Below, one piece after another: positions 8,023 through 19,255 of a stretch of 64,000 nucleotides of DNA. Source of the DNA: Planctomycetota bacterium (lineage in GTDB: Bacteria > Planctomycetota > UBA1135 > UBA2386); the NCBI GenBank assembly GCA_014192625.1, contig BJHM01000003.1, positions 62,001-126,000 on the forward strand. The letters are read 5' to 3'. The notes beneath the pieces are model-generated. The model saw nothing but the letters and a program-made list of their open reading frames with translations. It ran no database searches and was not told the origin of the DNA. A program made the translations under genes and the position numbers. Each line of letters starts with the position of its first letter. Within the stretch, counting starts at the first letter, position 1.

Positions 8023-9233
8023 AGACGCCAATCTACATGGACTACAGTGCGACCACCCCGTGCGATCCGCGCGTGGTGCAACGCATGTTGCCATTCTTTA
8101 CTGAGACGTTTGGCAACTCTGCCAGCCGCAGCCACGCGTTTGGCTGGACGGCCGAGGCCGCCGTCGATCACGCTCGCGAACAGGTTGCAGCGCTGATCGG
8201 CGCGCACCCAAAAGAGATCCTCTGGACCAGCGGCTCGACCGAGGCCAACAACCTCGCGATCAAAGGCGTGGCCCAGATGTATCGGCAAAAGGGCAACCAT
8301 CTGATCACCGCGGTGACCGAGCACAAAGCAGTGCTCGACCCGATGAAATACCTGGAGACGCAGGGCTTTGAGGTCACGTTTCTGCCAGTCAATCGGCTGG
8401 GCCACGTCGATCTGGAGCAGCTCGCCTTTGCGATGACCGATCGCACGATTCTGGTCTCGCTGATGGCCGCCAACAACGAGATTGGCACGCTGCACCCGCT
8501 CGCCAAAATCGGCGCACTCTGCAAGCAGAAAGGCGTTCTGTTTCATACCGACGCGACCCAGGCACCTGGCAAAATCGAACTCGACGTCGAGAGTCAGCAC
8601 ATCGACCTCCTGTCGCTGTCCGCGCACAAGCTCTACGGCCCAAAGGGCGTCGGTTGCCTCTACGTGCGGCGCAAAAACCCGCGCGTCCGGCTCGTGTCGC
8701 AGATGGACGGCGGCGGCCACGAGCGCGGCATGCGTTCGGGCACCCTGAACATCACCGGCATTGTTGGCATGGGTGAGGCGGCAGCGATCGCCAAGACAGA
8801 ACTGCACAGCGAAGTGCAGAAGCTGCTCGGCTTGCGAGCACGGCTGCAAATGCGGATCATGAACTCACTGCCGGACTCGGTCGTCAACGGCGACCAAGAC
8901 GCGCGATTGCCGCACCTGACCAACATCTCCTTCCCCTACGTGGAAGGCGAATCGTTGATCATGGGCATCAAAGAAATCGCCGTTTCCTCAGGTTCGGCAT
9001 GCACCTCAGCAAGCTTGGAACCTAGCTACGTCTTGAAGGGACTCGGGCTAGGCGACGAACTCGCCCACAGCTCGATCCGCTTCTCGCTCGGCCGCTTTAC
9101 TACCGAGGCTGAAGTCGACTTCGCCGCAGATCGCGTCATCGCCGAGGTCAACCGCCTCCGCGCGATGTCGCCACTCTGGGAAATGGTGCAAGAAGGCATT
9201 GATCTCAGTCAAGTGAAGTGGACTTCGCACTAA
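8019..9233 (+). CDS. iscS: Cysteine desulfurase IscS
   Basis: A PLP-dependent class V aminotransferase of 404 residues, the same length as Escherichia coli IscS. It supplies sulfur from cysteine for Fe-S clusters and thiolated tRNA. The PLP lysine is Lys204 in SAHKLYGPKG, and the mobile-loop catalytic cysteine is Cys328 in SSGSACTSAS. The ATG at 8019 is chosen because it starts MKTPIYMDYSATTP, where family homology begins, and overlaps the iscR stop by four bases. Its direct partner iscU follows 43 nt downstream. Confidence 0.96.
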   Translation: MKTPIYMDYSATTPCDPRVVQRMLPFFTETFGNSASRSHAFGWTAEAAVDHAREQVAALIGAHPKEILWTSGSTEANNLAIKGVAQMYRQKGNHLITAVTEHKAVLDPMKYLETQGFEVTFLPVNRLGHVDLEQLAFAMTDRTILVSLMAANNEIGTLHPLAKIGALCKQKGVLFHTDATQAPGKIELDVESQHIDLLSLSAHKLYGPKGVGCLYVRRKNPRVRLVSQMDGGGHERGMRSGTLNITGIVGMGEAAAIAKTELHSEVQKLLGLRARLQMRIMNSLPDSVVNGDQDARLPHLTNISFPYVEGESLIMGIKEIAVSSGSACTSASLEPSYVLKGLGLGDELAHSSIRFSLGRFTTEAEVDFAADRVIAEVNRLRAMSPLWEMVQEGIDLSQVKWTSH

Positions 9234-9276
9234 GCACAATCAATCCACCCAAACTAACACCCACAAGGAACCAACC

Positions 9277-9690
9277 ATGGCTTACAGCGACAAGGTTCTA
9301 GACCACTACCAAAACCCCCGCAACGTCGGCACTCTCGACAAGAATGCCCTCGACGTCGGCACCGGCGTCGTCGGCGCTCCAGAGTGCGGCGACGTGATGA
9401 AACTCCAGATCAAAGTTGGCGATGACGGGCGCATCCTCGACGCCAAGTTCAAGACTTACGGCTGCGGCTCGGCGATCGCGTCGAGCTCCCTGGCGACAGA
9501 GTGGCTGAAAGGCGCTTCCGTCGACGACGCGGCACAGATCAAAAACACGCAGATCGTCGAAGAGCTAGCCCTGCCACCAGTCAAAATCCATTGCTCAGTG
9601 CTCGCAGAAGATGCGATCAAGGCGGCCATCGAAGACTGGCGGAAGAAGCAGGCTGCGCGGATTGCGGCGTCTGCTGCGAGCCATTCCTGA
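9277..9690 (+). CDS. iscU: Fe-S scaffold IscU
   Basis: A 137-residue scaffold on which [2Fe-2S]/[4Fe-4S] clusters are built from IscS sulfur. The three ligand cysteines (Cys37 in PECGDVM, Cys63 in YGCGSAIASS, Cys106 in KIHCSVLAE), Asp39 and His105 are all present at the canonical numbering. The LPPVK motif bound by HscA is present as LPPVKIHC. A Shine-Dalgarno-like AAGGA precedes the ATG by about 7 nt, unlike the first genes of transcription units here. The tail is alanine-rich and slightly longer than in Escherichia coli. Confidence 0.96.
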   Translation: MAYSDKVLDHYQNPRNVGTLDKNALDVGTGVVGAPECGDVMKLQIKVGDDGRILDAKFKTYGCGSAIASSSLATEWLKGASVDDAAQIKNTQIVEELALPPVKIHCSVLAEDAIKAAIEDWRKKQAARIAASAASHS

Positions 9691-9711
9691 TCTTTTGCAA
9701 ACAGGCATGCC

Positions 9712-10149
9712 ATGAGCGAGCTCAAACCAATTTCACCTTCGATGACGATCAACAATCTCGCCGCGGCGAGCGCGACGGCGGTCGCCGTGACCGCTGCGCC
9801 CGCAGCAAAACCCGGCCGCGGCGTGCAGATCACCGAACGCGCCGCGAAGGAAATCGAACGGGTCATAAGTGAGCACAAGTTGCCCGCAACCTCCTGGGTG
9901 CGCATTGGCGCCAAGGGTGGCGGCTGCTCGGGCTTCACCTATGTGCTCGACTTCGATCCGATTGGACCGACCGAGTTTGACCTGTCATTTGAGCAGCACG
10001 GCGTGAAGGTCGTGATCGACAAGAAGAGTGAGTTCTTCATGGGTGGCACGATGCTCGACTTCAACGATGGCCTGCTCGACCGCGGGTTCGTCTTCAAGAA
10101 CCCACTGGCCACCGGCACCTGCGGTTGCGGAACGTCATTCTCGGCGTGA
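9712..10149 (+). CDS. iscA: A-type Fe-S carrier IscA
   Basis: A HesB/IscA family protein of 145 residues that delivers iron or Fe-S clusters to targets. The three ligand cysteines are Cys72 (GGGCSG) and Cys137/Cys139 (TGTCGCGTSF). The family domain starts near residue 37 (GVQITERAAKEIE), so there is an unusual alanine-rich N-terminal extension of about 35 residues; a later internal ATG (residue 11) would shorten but not remove it. It sits 21 nt after iscU in the canonical isc order. Confidence 0.92.
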   Translation: MSELKPISPSMTINNLAAASATAVAVTAAPAAKPGRGVQITERAAKEIERVISEHKLPATSWVRIGAKGGGCSGFTYVLDFDPIGPTEFDLSFEQHGVKVVIDKKSEFFMGGTMLDFNDGLLDRGFVFKNPLATGTCGCGTSFSA

Positions 10150-10210
10150 TGCAGCGCGCGGCACGCGATCCCTCATTTTACGAACGCCGCGCCTCGCCCG
10201 TCCCTCGCTC

Positions 10211-10707
10211 ATGACCAAGGCCCCCCTGCTTGATCCATTCGCCGTGTTCGGCGTCGAGCATCGCCTCGACCTCGAAGAGCACGCGCTCGAACGCCGCTAC
10301 TTGCAGTTGTCGCGCGAACTCCACCCCGATCGCAACCGCGCCATCGGTGCCGCCGATTGTGCGGCAGTGCTCCTGCGCGCGGCCGAGGTCAACGATGCTT
10401 GGCGGGTGCTGCGCGACCCATGGGAACGCGCCCGCGCCTTGTCGCACATTCTGGCCCCTGGCATCCTTGAACAGCACAAAAGCCTCGACCCCGACTTCTT
10501 GCTCGATGCGATAGATCTCGCCGAGCAAGTGACGTTGTGTGAACCCAACGCAGTGGCCAACCTGCAGGGGCGCATCAAGCAGCAGGCTGACGCGATATTC
10601 GCGACCTTGCAAAAAGCGTTTGCCGCCGGCGACCACGCACTTGCCGCGCAACAAATCCACCAGAGCAAATACTTGCGCAAGGCACTCGCCGATCTGGAGA
10701 CTCGCTC

Positions 10708-10711
<4 letters not shown>
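10211..10711 (+). CDS. hscB: J-domain co-chaperone HscB
   Basis: A 166-residue co-chaperone with an N-terminal J domain (HPD at residues 38-40) and a C-terminal three-helix bundle that binds IscU. It stimulates the HscA ATPase and brings IscU to it. The ATG at 10211 fits the J domain, which begins at once ([15 protein letters not shown]). The stop overlaps the GTG start of hscA (GTGA). The N-terminal zinc-cysteine pairs found in some HscB proteins are absent. Confidence 0.92.
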
Positions 10712-12536
<1,825 letters not shown>

Positions 12537-12540
<4 letters not shown>

Positions 12541-12878
12541 ACGGCACAACCAAACTGCAGGTCACCGGCAATCCGCACCCGATCACACTGTCGCTCGGCC
12601 AATCGATCCTCGACGCGGCAATGGATCAGGGACTCACGCTCGATCATGCCTGCGGCGGCGTGTGCGCGTGCTCGACCTGCCACGTGCGCATCACGCAAGG
12701 GCTGGATTGTTTCACGGAAGCTAGCGAAGACGAACTCGATCAGCTCGACGAAGCGCGCGGCACCGGCCTCGATTCGCGACTCGGCTGCCAAGCGAGGCTC
12801 ACCAGGCTGCCTGCCAGCGGAGCGATCCTCATCACGATCCCGAAGTGGAACGTGAACGCAGTGCGCGAAGGGCACTGA
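12537..12878 (+). CDS. fdx: Isc-type [2Fe-2S] ferredoxin
   Basis: An adrenodoxin-type ferredoxin of 113 residues, last gene of the isc operon. Ligand cysteines follow the pattern C-x5-C-x2-C...C: Cys39, Cys45, Cys48 and Cys84. It provides electrons for cluster assembly on IscU. An extra cysteine (Cys43) sits inside the binding loop. Start ATG overlaps the hscA stop by four bases. No iscX follows. Confidence 0.95.
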
Positions 12879-13312
12879 GCAGCGACCCGCACGAGGCTGC
12901 GGAATGGATTATAGGCCTTCGGTTTGGCCAAAAAAACCGCGCCCAAAAGGATCCCTTTCCCGATCGCTACGCACGGTGATAGCCAAGGCTTGTGCAGAAT
13001 GAGCATGGCCTCGAACCGTTCGCTTTGCAGTAGCTTTGCGAGTTGATCTTTCTGCGACGCAGTTTCGGTGCTGCCACAAACCTGCGATGCCGCCTGCGCT
13101 CGCAGTAAAAAAGCTGTTCAAGCAGCAGCGAGGTTGCCGCTAGCTACAGCTCCGAACTGCGCGCTCGACGGGCTGTGCAATCAGCCGAGCAGGCTCATCC
13201 CCAGGCTCGTCGCCAAGCGGCCCGCCGCAGGAGCAAAGCGGCCAACGACATGGTGACGAAACTCGGAGTCAGGGACCACATGCGCTTTGTTTCGTGCGGT
13301 CCCTTGCTTCGC
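12879..13312 (+). other. Intergenic stretch without recognised gene
   Basis: About 430 bp between the isc operon and transketolase. No open frame has coding-like third positions or recognisable family features. Short inverted motifs occur near 12912-12942 (GGCC...GGCC and CGGTTT...AAACCG around an A-run), which might end the isc transcript, but no strong T-tract hairpin is seen. Confidence 0.4.
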
Positions 13313-13318
13313 TAGAGT
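13313..13318 (+). promoter_or_regulatory. -10-like box (TAGAGT) ahead of transketolase
   Basis: TAGAGT in the context CTAGAGTT ends 8 nt before the ATG at 13327; a TTGTTT at 13288 could be a -35 with a 19-nt spacer. The same CTAGAGTT precedes the gene at 25158. No Shine-Dalgarno sequence is seen. Confidence 0.35.
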
Positions 13319-13326
13319 TTCTGCCC

Positions 13327-15306
13327 ATGACTGCCTCCGAAACCGCGCTCAAACTAGCCGCCAACACCATCCGTGGCCTCGCCATCGACGCCGTGCAAAA
13401 AGCCGACTCCGGCCACCCGGGCTTGCCAATGGGCATGGCGGATGTGGCGGTAGTCCTTTGGACCGAGTTCCTGCGATACAACCCGCAAGCACCGCACTGG
13501 CCGGGACGCGACCGCTTCGTGCTGTCGGCGGGGCACGGTTCGATGCTTTTATATTCGCTGCTGCACCTGGCGGGCTTCAAGCTGTCGATCGACGACCTCA
13601 AGCAATTCCGCCAGCTGCACAGCAAGACTCCTGGCCACCCCGAAGTCACCGACACGGAAGGTGTCGAAACTACTACCGGTCCGCTGGGTGCAGGCTTCAG
13701 CAACGGCGTCGGCATGGCGATCGCCGCACAGATGGAAGCAGCGCAGTTCGACAACCCGCTGCTGATGTCGCGCGTGTTTGGCATTTGCAGCGACGGCGAT
13801 TTGATGGAAGGCCTCAGCCACGAGGCTGCGTCGCTAGCGGGCCACCTGCAACTCGGCAACCTGATCTTCCTCTACGACAACAACGGCATCACGATCGAAG
13901 GGCATACCGACCTCGCGTTCAGCGAGAACATTCCATTGCGCTTTCAAGCGATGGGTTGGCACACGCAGAGCATCGACGGCCACGACTTTGAGCAAGTGCG
14001 CGCGGCACTCAAACTGGCCGTCGCACAAAACGATCGGCCAAACCTGATCTGCTGCAAGACCACGATCGGCAAGGGCTCGCCCAACAAGGCCAACTCGCAC
14101 GACTGCCACGGCTCGCCGCTAGGCAAGGAAGAGATCAAGCTGACGAAGCAAGCGCTCGGCATGCCGCTTGATGATTTCTATGTAGCGCCGGATGCCTTGG
14201 CCCTGTTCAAAAACACAGCGGCTTTGAACGTGGCCGCATACCAACAGTGGAACCGTGACATGCAGGCCTGGCAGACTCGCGCGCCAGAGACTGCGAAGCA
14301 GTGGCGCGCGTTTTGCGACCGCACACTGCCGAAGGATTTATACGCGCAGTTGATCACCTCGGCCGGCGACGCCGCATCGTTAGCGACGCGCGTCTTGTCT
14401 GGCAACGTCATCCAGAAGGCTGCCGAACTCGTGCAGAGTCTCGTCGGCGGCAGCGCCGACCTCGACCCGTCGACCAAGACCCGCATCAAGGCGAGCGCCA
14501 GCTTCTCCGCCAAAGAACGGGCGGGCCGCAACCTCCACTTCGGGATCCGCGAACACGGCATGGGCGGTGTGCTCAACGGCATGGCGCTGCACGGCGGGTT
14601 CCTGCCGATGGGCAGCACGTTCCTGGTGTTCGCCGACTACATGCGGCCTTCGATTCGCCTCGCTGCCATCATGCGGCAGCCAGTCACGTTCGTCTTCACG
14701 CACGACAGCCTGATGGTCGGCGAAGACGGCCCCACGCATCAACCAGTCGAACAAATCGCCTCGCTGCGACTGATCCCCAACGTGCACGTGTTCCGCCCCG
14801 CAGACGGCATGGAGACCGCGGCCGCCTGGACGCACGCGCTGTCGCGACGCGACGGCCCTACCTGCCTTGCTTTGACGCGACAGAACCTGCCAAAGCTTGC
14901 CCGCGCTGCCAACTTCAACCCTGATCTCGTGCTCCGCGGCGGCTACCTGCTGCGCAATGTCGAGGCCGCGAAGGTCACGCTGATCGCCACCGGTGCGGAA
15001 GTGTCGCTCGCGATCGACACCGCAACGCTAATGAGCCAACAAGGCATTGAAGTGCGCGTCGTGTCGATGCCATGCGTCGAACTGTTCCTCGCACAAGACG
15101 CTGCATACCGCGCCGCCGTGCTCGGCACACTGCCGGTATTTGCACTGGAGATGGGCCGGCCCGAGATGTGGTGCCAGTTCACCTCGCGCATCGATCGCTG
15201 TATCGGCCAGAGCGTGTTTGGCGCCAGTGGCCCAGCCAAGCTGGTCGCCGAGCACTTCGGCTTCGTAACAGCCAAAGTCGCCGAACGGATCTGCGCCGCG
15301 CTGTGA
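13327..15306 (+). CDS. tkt: Transketolase
   Basis: A full-length ThDP-dependent transketolase of 659 residues (pentose phosphate pathway and Calvin-type carbon rearrangement). The N-terminal DAVQKADSGHPGLPMGMAD, the ThDP/Mg site GDGDLMEG seen as CSDGDLMEG with later DNNGITIEG, and the central pyrimidine-domain motif THDSLMVGEDGPTHQPVEQ are intact. The ATG at 13327 starts MTASETALKLAANTIRGLA, in line with the family. A serine hydrolase gene begins at its stop with a GTGA overlap, an unexpected partner. Confidence 0.95.
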   Translation: MTASETALKLAANTIRGLAIDAVQKADSGHPGLPMGMADVAVVLWTEFLRYNPQAPHWPGRDRFVLSAGHGSMLLYSLLHLAGFKLSIDDLKQFRQLHSKTPGHPEVTDTEGVETTTGPLGAGFSNGVGMAIAAQMEAAQFDNPLLMSRVFGICSDGDLMEGLSHEAASLAGHLQLGNLIFLYDNNGITIEGHTDLAFSENIPLRFQAMGWHTQSIDGHDFEQVRAALKLAVAQNDRPNLICCKTTIGKGSPNKANSHDCHGSPLGKEEIKLTKQALGMPLDDFYVAPDALALFKNTAALNVAAYQQWNRDMQAWQTRAPETAKQWRAFCDRTLPKDLYAQLITSAGDAASLATRVLSGNVIQKAAELVQSLVGGSADLDPSTKTRIKASASFSAKERAGRNLHFGIREHGMGGVLNGMALHGGFLPMGSTFLVFADYMRPSIRLAAIMRQPVTFVFTHDSLMVGEDGPTHQPVEQIASLRLIPNVHVFRPADGMETAAAWTHALSRRDGPTCLALTRQNLPKLARAANFNPDLVLRGGYLLRNVEAAKVTLIATGAEVSLAIDTATLMSQQGIEVRVVSMPCVELFLAQDAAYRAAVLGTLPVFALEMGRPEMWCQFTSRIDRCIGQSVFGASGPAKLVAEHFGFVTAKVAERICAAL

Positions 15307-16544
15307 AGTTTTTCGCCAGCCTCGCGATCCTTTCGCTGTTCGCCACAGTGCGCGCGCAGACGATCGCGCCTGCTAACAACGACGCAATCCAGCGCGAACT
15401 CACAACGATCGCAACTGCGCTGAAGGTGCCCGCACTCGGCGGCGCAATCGTTCACAGCGACGGGCAAATCAGCACCTTTGTCACTGGCGTGCGCGAAAGC
15501 GGCAGCGACGTTGCGGCCACGGTGACAGACCAGTGGCATCTCGGCTCATGCACGAAAGCGATGACGGCCATGTTGGTCGCGCTGCTCGTCGAACGTGGCG
15601 ACCTCACTTGGGATCGCCCGCTTGCCTTTTTGCTGCCGAACCTCGGCGCGCCAATGGATGCGGACTACGCACGACTCACGCTGGTCGAATTACTCGCGCA
15701 TCGCGCTGGGCTGCCAAGCATGACCGGCCCAGACGAAGACCTGCGGGCCGCGAGCGAACTCGTCGGCACCGAAGTGGAGCAACGCAGCGCACTCTGCCGC
15801 CGCATCCTCAGCCAAAAGCCCCCCACACCACCGCGACAGGCATTTGTCTACAGCAACGCGGGCTTCATCGTGGCTGGCCACATCGCCGAGGTCGCCACCG
15901 GCAAGTCGTTTGAGACGTTGCTGCGCGAACTGTTATTCGTGCCACTCGACATGCAGAGCGCAGGCTTTGGCGCACCTGGCACGAACAACAATCTCGATCA
16001 ACCGCGCGGCCACGACGCTGCCGGCAAGCCTGTGCAGCCCAGACCTAATGGTGACAACGTGCCGTTGCTTGGCCCCGCCGGCACGGTGCACGCGTCACTC
16101 GCCGACTGGGGCAAGTTCCTAAGACTGCACCTGCTTGGCGATGCCGCCGATGTGCAGGTCGGGGCGATCACGCTGCACCGCGAAACGATTGCGCGCCTGC
16201 ACACCGCTTGGGACGACGCAAAAAACCCCTACGCCTACGGCTTTTCCATGCCGCATCGCGACTGGGCTCGCGGCCTTCACACCGTGCTCACCCACTCGGG
16301 CAGCAACACAATGTGGTTCTGTGTCTGCTGGCTCGACCCGTCGTCGGGTTTTGGCGTGCTGGCCGTCGCCAACTCCGCCGGACACGATGCTCTTGAGGCC
16401 TGCGACCGCGTGTCGGGCCTGCTGCTGAACAACTGGCTCGCGCGCCGCAAACTTGCGGAGCAAGCGAAGCCGGCCGAAGCAATGCCCGCGGTAACACCGG
16501 CTTTTCCTCGCGCCATTACGCCACCCGCGAACGGCGGCAAGTAG
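15303..16544 (+). CDS. Class C beta-lactamase-like serine hydrolase, exported
   Basis: A penicillin-binding-protein-like serine hydrolase of about 413 residues. The SxxK nucleophile motif is Ser82-Cys-Thr-Lys85, the YxN motif is YSNAGF, and a C-terminal HSGSNT takes the KTG/HxG position. Family members include class C beta-lactamases, D-aminopeptidases and esterases, and the substrate cannot be told. The GTG at 15303 gives a signal peptide (VKFFASLAILSLFATVRAQ) and overlaps the transketolase stop; an upstream open frame inside transketolase is ignored. The 3' end faces the fhs gene 16 nt away. Confidence 0.85.
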   Translation: MKFFASLAILSLFATVRAQTIAPANNDAIQRELTTIATALKVPALGGAIVHSDGQISTFVTGVRESGSDVAATVTDQWHLGSCTKAMTAMLVALLVERGDLTWDRPLAFLLPNLGAPMDADYARLTLVELLAHRAGLPSMTGPDEDLRAASELVGTEVEQRSALCRRILSQKPPTPPRQAFVYSNAGFIVAGHIAEVATGKSFETLLRELLFVPLDMQSAGFGAPGTNNNLDQPRGHDAAGKPVQPRPNGDNVPLLGPAGTVHASLADWGKFLRLHLLGDAADVQVGAITLHRETIARLHTAWDDAKNPYAYGFSMPHRDWARGLHTVLTHSGSNTMWFCVCWLDPSSGFGVLAVANSAGHDALEACDRVSGLLLNNWLARRKLAEQAKPAEAMPAVTPAFPRAITPPANGGK

Positions 16545-16560
16545 CCGCCACTTCCCTCGC

Positions 16561-18255
16561 TCAGAACATCCCGACGACGTTGCCCTTGTCGTCGATGTCG
16601 ATCCGCGAACCACCAGGGATTTTGCCGAGGCCCGGCATCGTCATGATCTCGCCAGCCAGCGGGTAAACGAACCCGGCACCGACCGCAACGCGCGCATCGC
16701 GCACCTTGAAACGATAGCCAGTAGGCCTGCCCTTCAGCGTTGCGTCGTGCGATAGCGAATACTGCGTCTTCGCCATGCAGATCGGGAAGGAGCCAAAGCC
16801 ACGCGCCTCAAACATCGCGAGTGCCTGCTCCGCCAGCGGTTCGTAATCCACACCATCCGCGCCGTAGACCTGCAGCGCGAGCGTCTCGATCTTTTCCTTG
16901 AGGCTCGCCTCACTGGGATAAAGCAGATGGAAGTTGTTGGGCTCGTCGCAGGCGCGGACCAGTGCATGCGCAAGCTCTTCGCCGCCCTTGCCACCATCAT
17001 TGAACAACGTAGAGGTGTGCGCCGCAGTCGCCCCCGCAGCAAGCGCCGCCTGACGAACGAACTCAATCTCGGCATCGGTGTCGGTCGGGAACCGGTTGAT
17101 CGCAACGACCACCGGGATGCCAAACAATCGCACGTTCTCGATCTGCTTCTCGAGGTTGCCGATGCCATTCAAAAGCGCATCGAGATCTTCTTTCTGCAGG
17201 CCCTCAGGCAATGGCTTGCCTGCCTGGATCGCAAACCGGCCGCTATGCATCTTGAGCGCGCGCACGGTCGCAACGAGCAGCGCGGCATCCGGCTTTAGGC
17301 CCGATGCGCGACACTTGATGTTGAAGAACTTCTCCGCGCCCATGTCGGCGCCAAAACCGGCCTCGGTGACCACGTAGTCAAGGCAACGCAGCGCAATGTA
17401 GTCGGCGACAATCGAGCTATTGCCATGCGCGATATTCGCAAACGGACCAGTGTGCACGATCGCCGGCGTGCCCTCGATCGTCTGCATCAGTGTCGGCTTC
17501 AAAGCATCTTTCAGAATCGCAGTCATCGCACCGGCGACCTTGAGGTCTTCGGCGGTGACCTTCTCGCCGTCTTTGCGATAGCCGACGACCACCGCGCCAA
17601 GCCTGCGACGCAGATCGTGAATGTCCTTACTGAGGCCGAGGATCGCCATGACCTCGCTGGCCGAAGTGATGTCAAAGCCAGTGCTGCGCGGCGCACCATT
17701 TTTCTCGCCTCGTGCAACCTCGACCATCCGCAATGCGCGATCGTTCATGTCCAACACACGGCGCCACGAAATCTGCTCGAGGTCGATGCCGAGTTCGTTG
17801 CCGTGAAACAAATGACTATCGAGGAACGCCGCGCACAGGTTGTGCGCCGCAGTCACCGCGTGAAAGTCCCCGGTCAGATGCAGGTTCAACTCCTCCGGCG
17901 GCACGACCTGCGAGTAACCACCACCAGCAGCGCCACCCTTGATGCCAAACACCGGGCCCATCGACGGTTGTCGGATCACGCAGCACGCTTTCTTGCCGAT
18001 GCGGTTCAGCGCTTGACTGATCCCAACCGTGTGCACCGTTTTGCCTTCCCCGAGCGGCGTTGGCGTGATCGCCGTGACGACGATGTACTTGCCATGCTTG
18101 CGCGAGGTCGGCTTCTGCAAGATGTCGAGTTTGATCTTCGCCTTGGTATGGCCGTAAGGCTCCAGGTCCTCCGAACCGAGACCCATGATGCGGGCCACTT
18201 CGGAAAGCGGACGAAGCGGGAAGGAACGTGCTATTTCCAGGTCGTTCAGGGACAT
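16561..18255 (-). CDS. fhs: Formate-tetrahydrofolate ligase
   Basis: Fhs (564 residues, family size about 557) makes 10-formyl-THF from formate, THF and ATP for one-carbon metabolism. The ATP site TPTPLGEGKT and the RQPSMGPVFGIKGGAAGGGYSQV segment (shown in part) are conserved, as is the C-terminal MTMPGLGKIPGG. The start is the ATG of MSLNDLEIARSF at 18255; an upstream extension of 30 residues has no family match. A TATCGT lies 10 nt before the start, again close enough for a very short leader. Transcription converges with the serine hydrolase gene. Confidence 0.95.
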   Translation of the reverse strand: MSLNDLEIARSFPLRPLSEVARIMGLGSEDLEPYGHTKAKIKLDILQKPTSRKHGKYIVVTAITPTPLGEGKTVHTVGISQALNRIGKKACCVIRQPSMGPVFGIKGGAAGGGYSQVVPPEELNLHLTGDFHAVTAAHNLCAAFLDSHLFHGNELGIDLEQISWRRVLDMNDRALRMVEVARGEKNGAPRSTGFDITSASEVMAILGLSKDIHDLRRRLGAVVVGYRKDGEKVTAEDLKVAGAMTAILKDALKPTLMQTIEGTPAIVHTGPFANIAHGNSSIVADYIALRCLDYVVTEAGFGADMGAEKFFNIKCRASGLKPDAALLVATVRALKMHSGRFAIQAGKPLPEGLQKEDLDALLNGIGNLEKQIENVRLFGIPVVVAINRFPTDTDAEIEFVRQAALAAGATAAHTSTLFNDGGKGGEELAHALVRACDEPNNFHLLYPSEASLKEKIETLALQVYGADGVDYEPLAEQALAMFEARGFGSFPICMAKTQYSLSHDATLKGRPTGYRFKVRDARVAVGAGFVYPLAGEIMTMPGLGKIPGGSRIDIDDKGNVVGMF

Positions 18256-18530
18256 CCGGGGCGGGACGATAGCGAACCGCACTGGCGTAGGCCACAACCC
18301 GACCGCGGCGAGATCGACGAAGCAGCAGGGAAGACGCACTGCCAAAGCTGAAAAATACTTTTTCCCGGAGGTTTAGTTCCGGCTTTAGCTGGCAGCGCTG
18401 GGCACGTTTTTGCGACCAGCTGGGCGACCATTCTGCGCACCATCGCCAATGCCACGCGTGCAGCGGCAGCACGCGTTGCTACTCTGCTAGCCGTTCTGCC
18501 TGCTGGTCGACTTTGGAGATTTGTATCACC

Positions 18531-19226
18531 ATGAATCGCGCTGCCGTGCTCCTTGCCTTTGCCACGCACCGTTGTTCTGCCATTTTGCGCACCAACATTG
18601 CGGAGGCCGTCAACCCGGCACTGCAGGCTGCGATCGCAGGTGGTTTTCGGATCGTCGAAGTGACCATGACGACGCCCAACTGCATCGAGCACCTGCAAGC
18701 ACTCAGTGCGCGTGGCGACTTGATCGTCGGCGCTGGCACGGTGCTGACCGTCGAGCAGGCAAAGCTTGCGATGGCCGCCGGGGCACAGTTCATGGTGTCG
18801 CCGGTCATGGACGCATCAGTGATCGCCTTCTGCCGCCAGCACGATCTGGTGTCGGTGCCGGGCACCTATACGCCGACCGAGATGATGGCCGCACACCGCA
18901 ACGGCGCCGACATCGTGAAACTGTTCCCCGGTCCAGCAAACGGTCCGGCCTATGTGCAGGCGTGCCTTGGACCATTGCCGTTCCTCAAAATCTTCCCGAC
19001 CAGCGGGGTCACCGAAGACAACCTGGCCGAGTGGATCGCCGCCGGCAGTTTCGGCGTGGGCTTTGTCAGCACCCTGTTCCAGCACGAGGACATGGCGCGT
19101 GGCGACTTCGATGCAATCCGTATTCGCGCGCTGCGACTGACTGCAAAGGTGCGCTCCTTGCACGGCAAGTTCATCGCGACCACGCAGGCGCACACGCAGG
19201 CCGCAGTCGCCGCTGCGGGCCGCTGA
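18531..19226 (+). CDS. eda: KDPG/KHG aldolase family protein
   Basis: A 231-residue class I aldolase of the 2-dehydro-3-deoxy-phosphogluconate family (Entner-Doudoroff or related sugar-acid cleavage). The Schiff-base lysine is Lys130 in DIVKLFPG; the glutamate in VEVTMTTP and the phosphate site PTSGV (usually PTGGV) are visible. The ATG at 18531 follows GGAG at about 12 nt. It has a slightly long C-terminal helical tail. No edd or KDG kinase is nearby, so the physiological substrate is uncertain. Confidence 0.85.
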   Translation: MNRAAVLLAFATHRCSAILRTNIAEAVNPALQAAIAGGFRIVEVTMTTPNCIEHLQALSARGDLIVGAGTVLTVEQAKLAMAAGAQFMVSPVMDASVIAFCRQHDLVSVPGTYTPTEMMAAHRNGADIVKLFPGPANGPAYVQACLGPLPFLKIFPTSGVTEDNLAEWIAAGSFGVGFVSTLFQHEDMARGDFDAIRIRALRLTAKVRSLHGKFIATTQAHTQAAVAAAGR

Positions 19227-19255
19227 TCAACCAGCCGCTGGGATAATTCGCGGGG

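Noticed and set aside
15072-15302. N-terminal extension of the serine hydrolase into transketolase
   Set aside because: It would precede a proper signal peptide with 77 Arg-rich residues lying wholly within transketolase.
17425-18351. Long plus-strand open frame of 308 codons opposite formate-THF ligase
   Set aside because: It is antisense to a clearly conserved enzyme, its composition is that of a GC-rich shadow frame, and no family features appear.
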